From SELP01 sp035969385 (GTDB lineage: Bacteria > Pseudomonadota > Alphaproteobacteria > Rhodobacterales > Rhodobacteraceae), in the NCBI RefSeq assembly GCF_035969385.1, contig NZ_JAYKKJ010000005.1, forward strand, positions 186,001-250,000: a DNA stretch of 64,000 nucleotides, written 5' to 3'. The number at the start of each line of letters is the position of its first letter. The stretch's first letter is position 1. The notes under the pieces are model-generated. The model did not search any database. It saw only the letters and a program-made list of their open reading frames with translations, and was not told the DNA's origin. Both the position numbers and the translations under genes were made by a program. Shown here piece after piece: positions 33,163 to 41,257 of the stretch.

Positions 33163-33699
33163 TCAGTTTCCGTGGCGGCCACGGCCCTCGCCGCGCCCAC
33201 GGCCCTGACGGCGTTCGCCCATCTCGGCCATGGCGGTTTCGAATTCTTCCGCCGTCACGAGGCCATCTTCGTCGGCATCCATGTGGCTGAACATCCGCTC
33301 GAAGGGATCGCGGCCCATCCGCCCGCCCGGCTGCGGCAATTCTTCGGCCTGAAGCAGCCCGTCGCCGTTTTCATCGAATTCACCGATCATCCGGTTCACG
33401 CGGTCTTCGGCGCGGGCTGTGATTTCGGCCACCATGGCGGCGGTCAACTCGTCCGCAGACAGGGCGCCGTCTCCGTTCGTGTCCTGCGCGGCAAAGCGGT
33501 TTGCTGGGGCGGCCTGAAGCTCTTCTAGCGTCAGCGACCCGTCACCGTTGGCGTCCAGCGTGGCAAAATCCATCATCGGGCCCATCTGCGGGCCCATGCC
33601 CCGGCCCATGGCACCGCCATCGCGGCCAAACCCGGCGGCATCGGCCCCCGTTGCAACAAAACCGGCGGCAATCGCGGCCAAAAGAAGCGGAGTTTTCAT
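33163..33699 (-). CDS. Secreted EF-hand calcium-binding protein
   Basis: A 178-residue exported protein (signal peptide 1-21, LLLAAIAAGFVATGADA) with four EF-hand loops: DANGDGSLTLEE, DTNGDGALSADE, DENGDGLLQAEE and DADEDGLVTAEE. All have Asp at loop position 1 and Glu at 12, so they should bind calcium. The C-terminus is rich in Arg and Gly. I chose the ATG at 33699; the longer frame lacks a signal peptide at its start. It heads the leftward sigma-factor operon. Confidence 0.9.
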   Translation of the reverse strand: MKTPLLLAAIAAGFVATGADAAGFGRDGGAMGRGMGPQMGPMMDFATLDANGDGSLTLEELQAAPANRFAAQDTNGDGALSADELTAAMVAEITARAEDRVNRMIGEFDENGDGLLQAEELPQPGGRMGRDPFERMFSHMDADEDGLVTAEEFETAMAEMGERRQGRGRGEGRGRHGN

Positions 33700-33913
33700 T
33701 GTCTTGTTCCTTGTCTGTATCAGGTCAGTCTTGTGTTTCGCCCGGCCCTCAACTGCCGAACTTGCCCATAGAACGCGGCGCGGCGCGGGTTCCGTCGGAG
33801 ATTTTGGAAGTTTTTCGGCGGGGTTTTGCGACAACCCGCCGCAACGACAGGTTTACCCCTTTTCTTTAGACGGTGGGCCTTCGACACTGCGGCAAAGCCG
33901 ATGGAGCCTCCCC

Positions 33914-34324
33914 ATGACCGATCAGGCAACGAACACGATGCAGCATGACGCCGACGAGCGTCCGACCGGCCCTGCGGTGATGCGCGGCTTTCGTCGCCGC
34001 TGCCCCAATTGCGGCGAAGGGCGGATGCTTTCCGGCTATCTCAAGGTCGCGGACCAGTGCCCCGCCTGCAAGGAAGAGCTGCACCACCATCGCGCCGACG
34101 ATGGCCCGGCCTATCTGACGATCCTTGTGGTCGGGCACCTGATGGCGCCGCTGATCCATATCGTCTTTACCCGGTTCCGGCCCGAACCTCTGGTCATGGC
34201 CACGGTTTTCACAGTTGGCTGCGTGGCGCTGTCGCTCTACCTTCTGCCACGGCTGAAGGGGGTCGTCGTGGCGATCCAATGGGCCAAGCGGATGCACGGA
34301 TTCGGGGCTTCACCCCGGTCCTGA
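33914..34324 (+). CDS. DUF983 family protein
   Basis: A 136-residue membrane protein. The N-terminal half has a zinc-ribbon-like RRRCPNCGEGRML...CPACKEELHHHRADDGPAY, and the C-terminal half has two helices (YLTILVVGHLMAPLIHIVF and PLVMATVFTVGCVALSLYLLPRLKG). This is the DUF983 layout; members have been linked to cytochrome oxidase assembly regions in alphaproteobacteria, but that context is absent here. It is followed by a NUDIX gene 15 bases downstream. Confidence 0.9.
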   Translation: MTDQATNTMQHDADERPTGPAVMRGFRRRCPNCGEGRMLSGYLKVADQCPACKEELHHHRADDGPAYLTILVVGHLMAPLIHIVFTRFRPEPLVMATVFTVGCVALSLYLLPRLKGVVVAIQWAKRMHGFGASPRS

Positions 34325-34339
34325 CAGACAGGGGACCGG

Positions 34340-35032
34340 ATGACCGACAAGACCGCGATACGCGACGCCGCGACCATCATCCTGCTGCGGGACCGGGCGA
34401 CCGTGCCGGCGGTGCTGATGGGGCAACGCGGGTCTGGCGCGGCGTTTATGCCCAACAAATTCGTCTTTCCGGGAGGGGCGATCGATCCGGTGGATGCCAC
34501 TGTGCCCCTCGGCGCGCCCCTGCCCCCGGTCTGTGCCGACCGGTTGACCGAGAACAGCGCGCTGCCGCCCGGACAGATCGCCGCCGCCGCGATCCGGGAG
34601 CTGTGGGAGGAAACCGGCCATATCCTTGGCGCCCCCGGAGACTGGCCCGAGGCCGCCCCGCGCGGCTGGCGCGGATTTGCCGCGACAGGCCACTTGCCCG
34701 ACGCCGCCGCCCTGCAATTCGTGTTCCGGGCCGTGACCCCGCCGGGCAACCCGCGCCGCTTCGACGCCCGGTTCTTTCTGGCCGACGCCGCCCACCTGCG
34801 CACCGATCCGGATGATTTTTCCCGGGCCGAGGACGAACTGGCGCATCTGCAATGGGTGCCGCTGGACAAGGCGCGCAGCTTTGATCTGCCCTTCATCACC
34901 GAGGTCGTTCTGGCCGAAATCACGGCCCGGCTGGATGATCCCGGCCCACCTGACCAGGTGCCCTATTTCCGGCACGAGGAAGAGCGGCATTTCATGGAAC
35001 GGCTGGGCGGCAGGTCGCCTCTCGCGCGTTAG
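34340..35032 (+). CDS. NUDIX hydrolase
   Basis: A 230-residue NUDIX-fold pyrophosphohydrolase. The start of the fold is AATIILLRDR, then FVFPGGAIDPVD. The Nudix box is partly visible as AAIRELWEETGHILG, supplying the catalytic metal-binding Glu residues; the G-x5-E part is separated by an insert (DATVPLGAPLPPVCADRLTENS), as in the long NUDT19-like group that can act on acyl-CoA. Its substrate is not certain. It ends 12 bases before a convergent repeat. Confidence 0.9.
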   Translation: MTDKTAIRDAATIILLRDRATVPAVLMGQRGSGAAFMPNKFVFPGGAIDPVDATVPLGAPLPPVCADRLTENSALPPGQIAAAAIRELWEETGHILGAPGDWPEAAPRGWRGFAATGHLPDAAALQFVFRAVTPPGNPRRFDARFFLADAAHLRTDPDDFSRAEDELAHLQWVPLDKARSFDLPFITEVVLAEITARLDDPGPPDQVPYFRHEEERHFMERLGGRSPLAR

Positions 35033-35043
35033 GTTCGGGGGAT

Positions 35044-35230
35044 GGTGGGTTGAAACCCACCTTACGTTTGAGGGGCGCTGCCCCTCTGGCCCTTTCGGGC
35101 CATTCACCCCGGGATATTTATTGACCCAAAGAAGGGGCTGGACTCAGCGTCCATTCTTCTTTGGGTTGGAAATATCCTCTGGGGGTGCGGGGGGCGAAGC
35201 GCCCCCGCGTAAGGTGGGTCTTGACCCACC
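35044..35230. repeat. Convergent-junction repeat, copy B (187 bp)
   Basis: Same composite as copy A but in inverse order: GGTGGGT hairpin, GGGGCGCTGCCCC, GGCCCTTTCGGGCC, then a central block where GGGATATTTATTGACCCAAAGAAG faces CTTCTTTGGGTTGGAAATATCC, then the GGGGCGAAGCGCCCC hairpin and a closing GGTGGGT-ACCCACC hairpin. It lies between convergent NUDIX and EamA genes. Confidence 0.85.
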
Positions 35231-35236
35231 ACTGCC

Positions 35237-36142
35237 TCAGGCCACCAACACAAGCCCGACGACAGACCCGCCCAGTAGGATCAGCCCGGCCCATTCCCGG
35301 CCGGTGATCGCCTCGCGGAAAACGAACAGCGAGGCAAGGGCCGAAAGCGCCACCTCCACCTGTCCGACCGCTTTGACATAGGCCACCTGTTGCAGGGCGA
35401 AGGCGGTGAACCAGCAGGCCGACCCGATCATTGAAAACACGCCGACAAACCCGGCGACCCGCCAGGCGGCAATGACCCGGCCGATCTCGGCCCGATCGCG
35501 CCAGCCAAGCCAGATCACCAGCGCCAGCGCCTGACTTGCGGTGACGAAAGACAGGGTCACCAGGGCCCGCAACACGGCGTCCCCTTCGGCCAGCGACAGG
35601 GTCGCGCCGCGATAGCCCACGGCGGAAACTGCAAAGGCCAACCCGGACAAAAGCCCGATCCCCGCCGCCGGGTTCATCACCCGCCGCCAGCCGCCCCGCC
35701 CATCGGCGCGCGGCGTGTCCGACATCAGCAGAACCCCGCAGAGACCGACAAGGATCGCCACGAAGGCCAGCGGCCCGACCCGGTCCCCCAGCCAGATCAT
35801 GCCGACCGGGATCGACAGGATCACTTCGGTCTTCATGAAGGTTGTCCCGACCGCGAAATTGCGTAGCGAAAACAGCGCCACGACACAGAGCGTGCCAACG
35901 ATCTGCGCCGCCCCGCCGATCAGCGCCGGTCCGAAGAACCCCGAGGGCACGTCGGGCAAGGCCTGCCCGCTTGCCGTCGCGTAGGTCAGCGCCAGCGCAG
36001 CAACCATTGGAAAGGAATAGAAGAACCGGGCGAAGGTCGCACCGACCGTCGACAGCCGCGTCGATTTCAGGTGCTTTTGCAGCATGAACCGGATGGTTTG
36101 GGCCGTCGCGGCCAGAAGGGTGATCGGGATCCATGCTGTCAT
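35237..36142 (-). CDS. DMT-superfamily transporter (EamA domains)
   Basis: An inner-membrane transporter of 301 residues with ten predicted helices in two EamA halves (about 5-135 and 150-298). Recognisable elements are IRFMLQKHLKSTRLSTVGATFARF in the first half and QVEVALSALASLFVFREAITGREWAGLILLGGSVVGL in the second. Family members export metabolites such as amino acids, but substrates cannot be read from sequence. It is followed by the repeat and preceded by the desaturase, 21 bases apart. Confidence 0.9.
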   Translation of the reverse strand: MTAWIPITLLAATAQTIRFMLQKHLKSTRLSTVGATFARFFYSFPMVAALALTYATASGQALPDVPSGFFGPALIGGAAQIVGTLCVVALFSLRNFAVGTTFMKTEVILSIPVGMIWLGDRVGPLAFVAILVGLCGVLLMSDTPRADGRGGWRRVMNPAAGIGLLSGLAFAVSAVGYRGATLSLAEGDAVLRALVTLSFVTASQALALVIWLGWRDRAEIGRVIAAWRVAGFVGVFSMIGSACWFTAFALQQVAYVKAVGQVEVALSALASLFVFREAITGREWAGLILLGGSVVGLVLVA

Positions 36143-36163
36143 GGCCCGCTCTATGACCCGAAA

Positions 36164-37102
36164 TCAGTCCTTGGGCCAGAGCGGATGCGGAACCGGGTCT
36201 TTCGCCTTGGACAGGTAACGGCGGAAGACCTCGGCATAGGAGCGGAACCGGTAGCCTTCGTTGCGGCGCAGGTAGTGGTCCCGATTCGACCGATAAAGCG
36301 CAGGCAGGTCGTACCATGGCACCTGCGGGTGCATGTGATGGACGACGTGCAGGTTATTGTTCAGGAAAAGAAAGGCCAGCGGCCCCCGGTCTTCGATGAT
36401 CACAGTCCGCGCGCGGGCCTTTTCATGCGCCTGATGTTCAAGGAACGTGCGGATCTTGATCAGCGCCAGTCCGATATAGGCCGCCAGAAGATACGCCCAG
36501 ACCGGCATCGGTGACAGTGCAACCAGCCAAAGCACCAGAGCGGCTGCAGGCAGATGCGCCAGCCAGTCGCGCAGCACGCTGCGATCCCCCTTGCGGATCA
36601 GCCGCAGGTCGCCCGCCATCCACATCACCTGCCCGACCAGCGGACCGACCGTCAGCCGCCCGGCTAACGTATTGTTGAACCGCAGCAGTGCTCGCGCTGC
36701 ACCGGTCAATCGCCCCCAGACCACCGGATCGAGGTAGTTGCTTTCGGGGTCGTCGTAGGGGTCGGTCAGGGTTTCATCATGGTGATGCGCAAGGTGCGTT
36801 GCCTTGAACCGCCCGTAGGGCACGCAGAGCGACAGGGCCGGAAACATCAGGGCCGCGTTCAGCCAGGCCGCCCGGAACGGGTGCCCGTGGATCGCCTCAT
36901 GCGTCAGCGAACTGTGCAGCGCGATGGCCACCGCCGCCACCGGCACGGCCAACCAAAGGGACAGGGGCGCGAGCAGGGCAACCGCCCCGGCCCAGACCGC
37001 GTAACATACCGCGACCAGCCCCAGCGTCCGCCATTCGACACGCGGCAATGACCGGCCCCGCAAGATGGCTGCCTCTGGTCCCGATGCTGCGCCGCTGTCC
37101 AT
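36164..37102 (-). CDS. Fatty acid desaturase
   Basis: A membrane di-iron desaturase of 312 residues. The histidine clusters are HEAIHGH, HLAHHH and HVVHH (in NNNLHVVHHMHPQVPW), the arrangement of integral-membrane desaturases and hydroxylases. The family contains lipid desaturases and some small-molecule hydroxylases (alkane, carotene), so the substrate is not fixed. Divergent from an XRE regulator across a 105-base region with two palindromes, which suggests direct regulation. Confidence 0.9.
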   Translation of the reverse strand: MDSGAASGPEAAILRGRSLPRVEWRTLGLVAVCYAVWAGAVALLAPLSLWLAVPVAAVAIALHSSLTHEAIHGHPFRAAWLNAALMFPALSLCVPYGRFKATHLAHHHDETLTDPYDDPESNYLDPVVWGRLTGAARALLRFNNTLAGRLTVGPLVGQVMWMAGDLRLIRKGDRSVLRDWLAHLPAAALVLWLVALSPMPVWAYLLAAYIGLALIKIRTFLEHQAHEKARARTVIIEDRGPLAFLFLNNNLHVVHHMHPQVPWYDLPALYRSNRDHYLRRNEGYRFRSYAEVFRRYLSKAKDPVPHPLWPKD

Positions 37103-37111
37103 TTCGCCCTC

Positions 37112-37187
37112 TTATCCTTTGTTATCCTTTGGATAATCGGATGCCGGCGGCGCAGGTATTCTGAATCTGATTAACTTTTCTAATCAG
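37112..37187. promoter_or_regulatory. Paired palindromes in the desaturase/XRE intergenic region
   Basis: TTATCC-TTT-GGATAA (37122-37136) is a perfect inverted repeat preceded by a further half-site TTATCCTTTG (37112-37121). CTGATTA-N7-TAATCAG (37167-37187) is a second perfect inverted repeat, ending 20 bases before the XRE start. Both lie in an AT-rich gap and are candidate operators for the divergent pair. Confidence 0.65.
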
Positions 37188-37207
37188 TGGTGATAATACT
37201 CCACACT

Positions 37208-38068
37208 ATGACGAATTCTATCGACAAACGTGATCGCGCGGCCCTGTTTCGGGAAAGGATCGCCCTTGCCATGACCCGTGCTGGCGAAAGCCAAAGCGGG
37301 CTGGCCCGCGCCTGTGGCGTGGACCGGTCGACCATTTCTCAACTGCTGAAGGGTGACGGTGCGCGGCTGCCCAATGCGCAGCTGGTGGCGGGATGTGCGG
37401 CGGCGCTTGGGGTCTCGGCCGACTGGCTGTTGGGGCTGTCGGACCGGCCGGAACTGGCCGCCGACCTTGTGGCCGCTGCAATGACCATGACCCGGGCCCC
37501 CCGCGCCCTTGTGGATGAAACGATCTTTGGCTGGCATCAAGAGGCGGCGGGATACAAGATCCGCCATGTGCCGACCGGCCTGCCTGATATGCTCAAGACC
37601 GACGCGATGCTGGGCTGGGAATACGGCCCGTCGCTGGGCAAGACGGCGGAACAGGCGATCGGGGCCAGCCGCGACCGCCTGAACTGGATGCGGGCATCGA
37701 AATCCGACTACGAGATTGCCCTGCCCCTGCACGAAATCGAAAGCTTTGCCCGCGCCGAGGGCTATTACAGCGGGCTTCCCCGCGACATTCGCGCCGCCCA
37801 GATCGCCCATCTGCGCGGCCTCTACGATCAGCTTTACCCCTCGCTTCGGGTCTATCTGTTCGACGCCCGCAGGCTGTATTCCGCACCCGTGACGGTCTTC
37901 GGGCCGCTTCTGGCGGTGATCTACCTTGGGTCGTCCTATCTGGCCTTCCGCGATACCGAACGTGTGCAGGCGATCACCCGGCATTTCGACGGGCTGATCC
38001 GCGAGGCAGAGGTGTCCAGCCGCGAATTCATGAACGAGTTGGACCGGATTGAAGCGCAGGTCGGATAG
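37208..38068 (+). CDS. XRE-family regulator with C-terminal sensor domain
   Basis: A 286-residue regulator. The N-terminal helix-turn-helix is QSGLARACGVDRSTISQLLKGDG (about 26-48), followed by ALGVSADWLLGLSDRP. The C-terminal 200 residues (from about 90) form an unrecognised alpha/beta domain, with TSASKSDYEIALPLHEIESFARAEG-like ASKSDYEIALPLHEIESFARAEG, and probably bind a ligand. The ATG at 37208 is chosen, since earlier in-frame starts would overlap the palindrome. It probably controls the divergent desaturase. Confidence 0.88.
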   Translation: MTNSIDKRDRAALFRERIALAMTRAGESQSGLARACGVDRSTISQLLKGDGARLPNAQLVAGCAAALGVSADWLLGLSDRPELAADLVAAAMTMTRAPRALVDETIFGWHQEAAGYKIRHVPTGLPDMLKTDAMLGWEYGPSLGKTAEQAIGASRDRLNWMRASKSDYEIALPLHEIESFARAEGYYSGLPRDIRAAQIAHLRGLYDQLYPSLRVYLFDARRLYSAPVTVFGPLLAVIYLGSSYLAFRDTERVQAITRHFDGLIREAEVSSREFMNELDRIEAQVG

Positions 38069-38092
38069 GCCATGGACCCGCGCGTAAACGCC

Positions 38093-38848
38093 TTAGATCT
38101 GCGGGTCCGGGTTGACCGTATGCCCGTCCACCGCGATCACCTGTCCAGACACCCGCCGCGCCCCGTCCGAGGCAAGGAAGACCGCCATATCGGCGATGTC
38201 CCGCGCCTCGACCCAGGTTTTCATCGACACGCCCGCCGCATAGCCGTTGTAGACCTGATCGCGGGTCATGCCCTTGGCCTTCGCCTCGGCCTCCAGCACC
38301 CGTTCCATGCGCGGCCCTTCGACCGCGCCGGGCAGGATCGCGTTGGAGCGGATACCAAATGGCCCCAATTCCATCGCGACAGTCTTCATTAGCCCGATGA
38401 CCGCCCATTTCGCCGCCGCATAGGGGCTGCGGTTCGGATAGCCATAGATCCCGGCGGTGGAGGAGGTGAACAGGATCACCCCTTGCCCCGCCGCCTTCAT
38501 CAGGGGCGCCGCGTATTTGGCAACCAGAAACGCCCCGTCCAGCGTCACCGCCGTGCAGGCCCGCCAGTCGTCCAGCGTGACCTCTTCGATCGGGGCGGTC
38601 GGGCCTTTCACGCCTGCGTTGGCACAGAGCACGTCCAGCCCGCCCGCTTTGGCGATGCCGTCGAACAAACCGCCGATCTGCGCCTCGTCCGCGGCGTCCA
38701 CGACCCGGCACCGCCAGTTTCCGGGGCAGGATTGCAGCGCGTCGGTGTCCACATCCGTGACCCAGACCTCGTAGCCCGCGTCGTCAAAGGCCTCGGCCAT
38801 GGCGCGGCCGATCCCGCTGGCCCCGGCGGTGATCAGGACGCGCGGCAT
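38093..38848 (-). CDS. Short-chain dehydrogenase/reductase in carnitine operon
   Basis: A 251-residue SDR oxidoreductase. It has the cofactor motif TAGASGIG (7-14), an acidic residue after strand 2 (TDVDTD, indicating NAD), NAG at CANAG, catalytic Ser in TSSTAG and Tyr/Lys in SPYAAAKWAV. It overlaps the carnitine dehydrogenase stop by one base (TGATG). As the last gene of the carnitine operon it may act on acetoacetate/3-hydroxybutyrate or on a carnitine intermediate; the substrate is inferred. Confidence 0.88.
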   Translation of the reverse strand: MPRVLITAGASGIGRAMAEAFDDAGYEVWVTDVDTDALQSCPGNWRCRVVDAADEAQIGGLFDGIAKAGGLDVLCANAGVKGPTAPIEEVTLDDWRACTAVTLDGAFLVAKYAAPLMKAAGQGVILFTSSTAGIYGYPNRSPYAAAKWAVIGLMKTVAMELGPFGIRSNAILPGAVEGPRMERVLEAEAKAKGMTRDQVYNGYAAGVSMKTWVEARDIADMAVFLASDGARRVSGQVIAVDGHTVNPDPQI

Positions 38849-40326
38849 CAGCGCACCCCGACAGCCGCACCCGCCCCTTCGGGGCGCGGCAGGGCGGCTT
38901 GAGCCTCGGCCACTCGGGACAGCGGTGCGGCGACGGTCGGCCCCGGTTCGCTGGCCTTGCGGGTCTCAAGGCTGACGTGGATCAGCATATGTTCCCCGGT
39001 GGCCAGCAGACGGTCGCCTTCAAACATCCGGTGGAACAGGTGCATCTTCTTGCCCGCGCCCAGAAGCACCTGGGTCTCGACCCGGATGCGCGCCCCGGCA
39101 TGCACCTCGTCGATGTGGCGAATGTGGGTTTCAGCGGTGAAATAGCTGCCCCCGGTGGCGATGTAATCGGCATCACAGCCGACCATCGCCATGAATTTGT
39201 CGGTCGCATCGCCGAAGGCCTGAAGATAGCGGGCCTCGTTCATGTGACCGTTGTAGTCGGTCCAGTCGAGCGGCACCGCACGTGCCACGGTGACGATGGG
39301 CGCGGACAGGTCGGCCACGTCATCCAGCGTTTCGGGCAGTTGGTCGATCCTGCGGTCCTGATCGTTCAGAAGCGCGCCCGCGCCCCATTTCTGCGCCTTC
39401 AGCCCGCGCATCATGGTGACAAGGTTGTTGTCGCGGATGCGTTCCAATTCGCGAATCGTGTGCATCCCCGATTGGGCGTCGGACTGGTCGGCGATCTGGT
39501 TGGTCAACTCGTCGGTCAGTTCCGGCACATCCATCAGCTTGGTCCAGGGCCAGGACAGGCAGGGGCCGAACTGGGCGATGAAATGGCGCATTCCCGCTTC
39601 GCCCCCGGCAATGCGATAGGTTTCAAAAAGGCCCATCTGCGCCCAGCGCAGGCCAAAACCATAGCGGATCGCGTTGTCGATCTCTTCGGTGGTGGCGATG
39701 CCATCCTTGATCAGCCACAGCGCCTCGCGCCAGACCGCTTCAAGGAATCGGTCGGCGATATGGGCGTCGATCTCCTTGCGGACATGCAGCGGGTAGCAGC
39801 CGATCGCGGTCAGGACTCCCTTGGCCCGCTCCACATCCTCGGGCGCGTTGATGTCAGAGGGGACCAGTTCGATCAGCGGCAGCAGGTAGACCGGGTTGAA
39901 CGGGTGGGTCACGACGATCTGGCCGGGACGGGTCGCGCAGCCCTGCAATTCGGACGGCTTGAAGCCGCTTGTCGAAGACCCGATGATCGCGTCGGGGGCG
40001 CAATGTTCCTGTATGGTCTGGTAGACCTTGCGCTTCAGTTCCAGCCGCTCTGGCACGCTTTCCTGAATCCACTCGGCCCCGGCAACGCAATCGGAAATGG
40101 TGTCGTGAAAGGTCAGGGTGCCTTCTTCGGGCAGGGCCACGTCGGACAGACCGGGCAGCGACCGGCGTGCGTTGTCCAGCACCTCGCCCACCTTGCGGCC
40201 CGCTTCCGGGTCCGGGTCGAACACCCGAACGTCCCAGCCCATCAGCAGGAACCTCGCGGCCCAGCCGCCCCCGATGACACCCCCACCGATGATCGCGGCG
40301 GTCCGGTTCTGTGCGTGCGCTGCCAT
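38848..40326 (-). CDS. lcdH: Fused carnitine 3-dehydrogenase / betainyl-CoA thioesterase
   Basis: Oxidises L-carnitine to 3-dehydrocarnitine and then hydrolyses betainyl-CoA to glycine betaine. The N-terminal 320 residues are a 3-hydroxyacyl-CoA-dehydrogenase-type NAD domain (AAIIGGGVIGGGWAARF at 9-25; HPFNPVYLLPLIELV; DNAIRYGFGLRWAQMG). From about 350 a hotdog thioesterase follows (VPLDWTDYNGHMNEARYLQAFGDAT). The 492-residue fusion is known in alphaproteobacteria. I chose the ATG at 40326. The partner BKACE is two genes upstream. Confidence 0.92.
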   Translation of the reverse strand: MAAHAQNRTAAIIGGGVIGGGWAARFLLMGWDVRVFDPDPEAGRKVGEVLDNARRSLPGLSDVALPEEGTLTFHDTISDCVAGAEWIQESVPERLELKRKVYQTIQEHCAPDAIIGSSTSGFKPSELQGCATRPGQIVVTHPFNPVYLLPLIELVPSDINAPEDVERAKGVLTAIGCYPLHVRKEIDAHIADRFLEAVWREALWLIKDGIATTEEIDNAIRYGFGLRWAQMGLFETYRIAGGEAGMRHFIAQFGPCLSWPWTKLMDVPELTDELTNQIADQSDAQSGMHTIRELERIRDNNLVTMMRGLKAQKWGAGALLNDQDRRIDQLPETLDDVADLSAPIVTVARAVPLDWTDYNGHMNEARYLQAFGDATDKFMAMVGCDADYIATGGSYFTAETHIRHIDEVHAGARIRVETQVLLGAGKKMHLFHRMFEGDRLLATGEHMLIHVSLETRKASEPGPTVAAPLSRVAEAQAALPRPEGAGAAVGVR

Positions 40327-40454
40327 GTCTCTCCCTTTCACAACGCGAGCCCCCGGCCCCGCCGAAACGGCAGGCCCGAAAGCAGACAAGACCCTTGTCC
40401 GTGGAAGGGGCCGGGCGTGTCAGGCGCCGGCCGGGTCCGAAGTCCCCGAAACCG

Positions 40455-40721
40455 TCAGGTGTCGGGGTGATTGAATTCCTCGTCCGGGGACACGTTGTTG
40501 TGGTTGGTCACGCGCGGATCACAGGCCCACATGGAGCTTCCCGCGTCGTGGATAACCAGCCCGCCTAGGGCGACGCATTCCTGATAGGTCATCGAACGAT
40601 TGCCAAGAACAAGGTATTCCTTGAATGCCCCTCCGCCCGAAGACGGGGCGGCCATTCCACCGCCCGGAACCTCTTCGCAGGCGACCAGGCCAAGGATGCA
40701 GACAAGAAACAGCTTCTTCAT
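40455..40721 (-). CDS. Small lipoprotein
   Basis: An 88-residue protein with a lipoprotein signal (MKKLFLVCILGLVAC; lipobox LVAC, lipidated Cys15). The mature part has Gly-rich GGGMAAPSSGGGAF and a conserved-looking NRSMTYQECVALGGLVIHDAGSSMWACDP segment with two more cysteines, probably disulfide-bonded. It lies between the lipocalin and lcdH in the carnitine operon, 2 bases after the lipocalin stop. Function unknown. Confidence 0.8.
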   Translation of the reverse strand: MKKLFLVCILGLVACEEVPGGGMAAPSSGGGAFKEYLVLGNRSMTYQECVALGGLVIHDAGSSMWACDPRVTNHNNVSPDEEFNHPDT

Positions 40722-40723
40722 GG

Positions 40724-41257
40724 TTACAACTCCTTCAGACGGGACAGATCATACCCGTTGAAGTCGAGAATCTCACGTGCCGCGGCCAGCTTGTCGGCGG
40801 AAATCTGCGGGGTGCGGCTCAGAATCCAGCCTGACCGGCCGTCCGGCGCGCCCACAACGGCCACGGTATAGTCCTGATCGACCCATAGCACCCAATAGTC
40901 GGAGGCCACGAAAGGCACCGACGCAAACCGTACCTTGAGCCGGCCCGGCCCGACGATTTCGGCGGTGCCGTCGATGGTGCTGCGAATACTGCCGTCGGCG
41001 GTGCGGCAAGTATTGCGCACCCCGATCAGCCCGTCGGGGCGGGCCGTGTATTCCGCGGTGACGCCGACGCAGCCTTCCTCGAACGGAACCGGGAACCGGG
41101 CGACCTCGTGCCACAGGCCAAGGTATCGGGCCGGTTCGAACAGCGCCTTGGAAGCGATGGGGACGGTGGCGTCACGATATGTTTCAAGCGGCACCGCGCA
41201 GGCCGACAGGGCAAGGGCGGCGATCAGTGCCGCCCATGTCCGGCCCGGATTGGTCAC
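40724..41257 (-). CDS. Lipocalin family lipoprotein (Blc-like)
   Basis: A 177-residue lipid-binding lipocalin. Its GTG start overlaps the BKACE stop in GTGA. A lipobox signal (LIAALALSAC) precedes the lipocalin signature YLGLWHEVARFPVPFEEGCVGVTAEYT (GxW motif) and the C-terminal DYWVLWVDQDYTVAVVGAPDG and WILSRTP, as in bacterial Blc. Blc binds lysophospholipids or fatty acids in the outer membrane. Its role in a carnitine operon may be to handle acylcarnitine-derived lipid; that is inferred. Confidence 0.88.
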   Translation of the reverse strand: MTNPGRTWAALIAALALSACAVPLETYRDATVPIASKALFEPARYLGLWHEVARFPVPFEEGCVGVTAEYTARPDGLIGVRNTCRTADGSIRSTIDGTAEIVGPGRLKVRFASVPFVASDYWVLWVDQDYTVAVVGAPDGRSGWILSRTPQISADKLAAAREILDFNGYDLSRLKEL

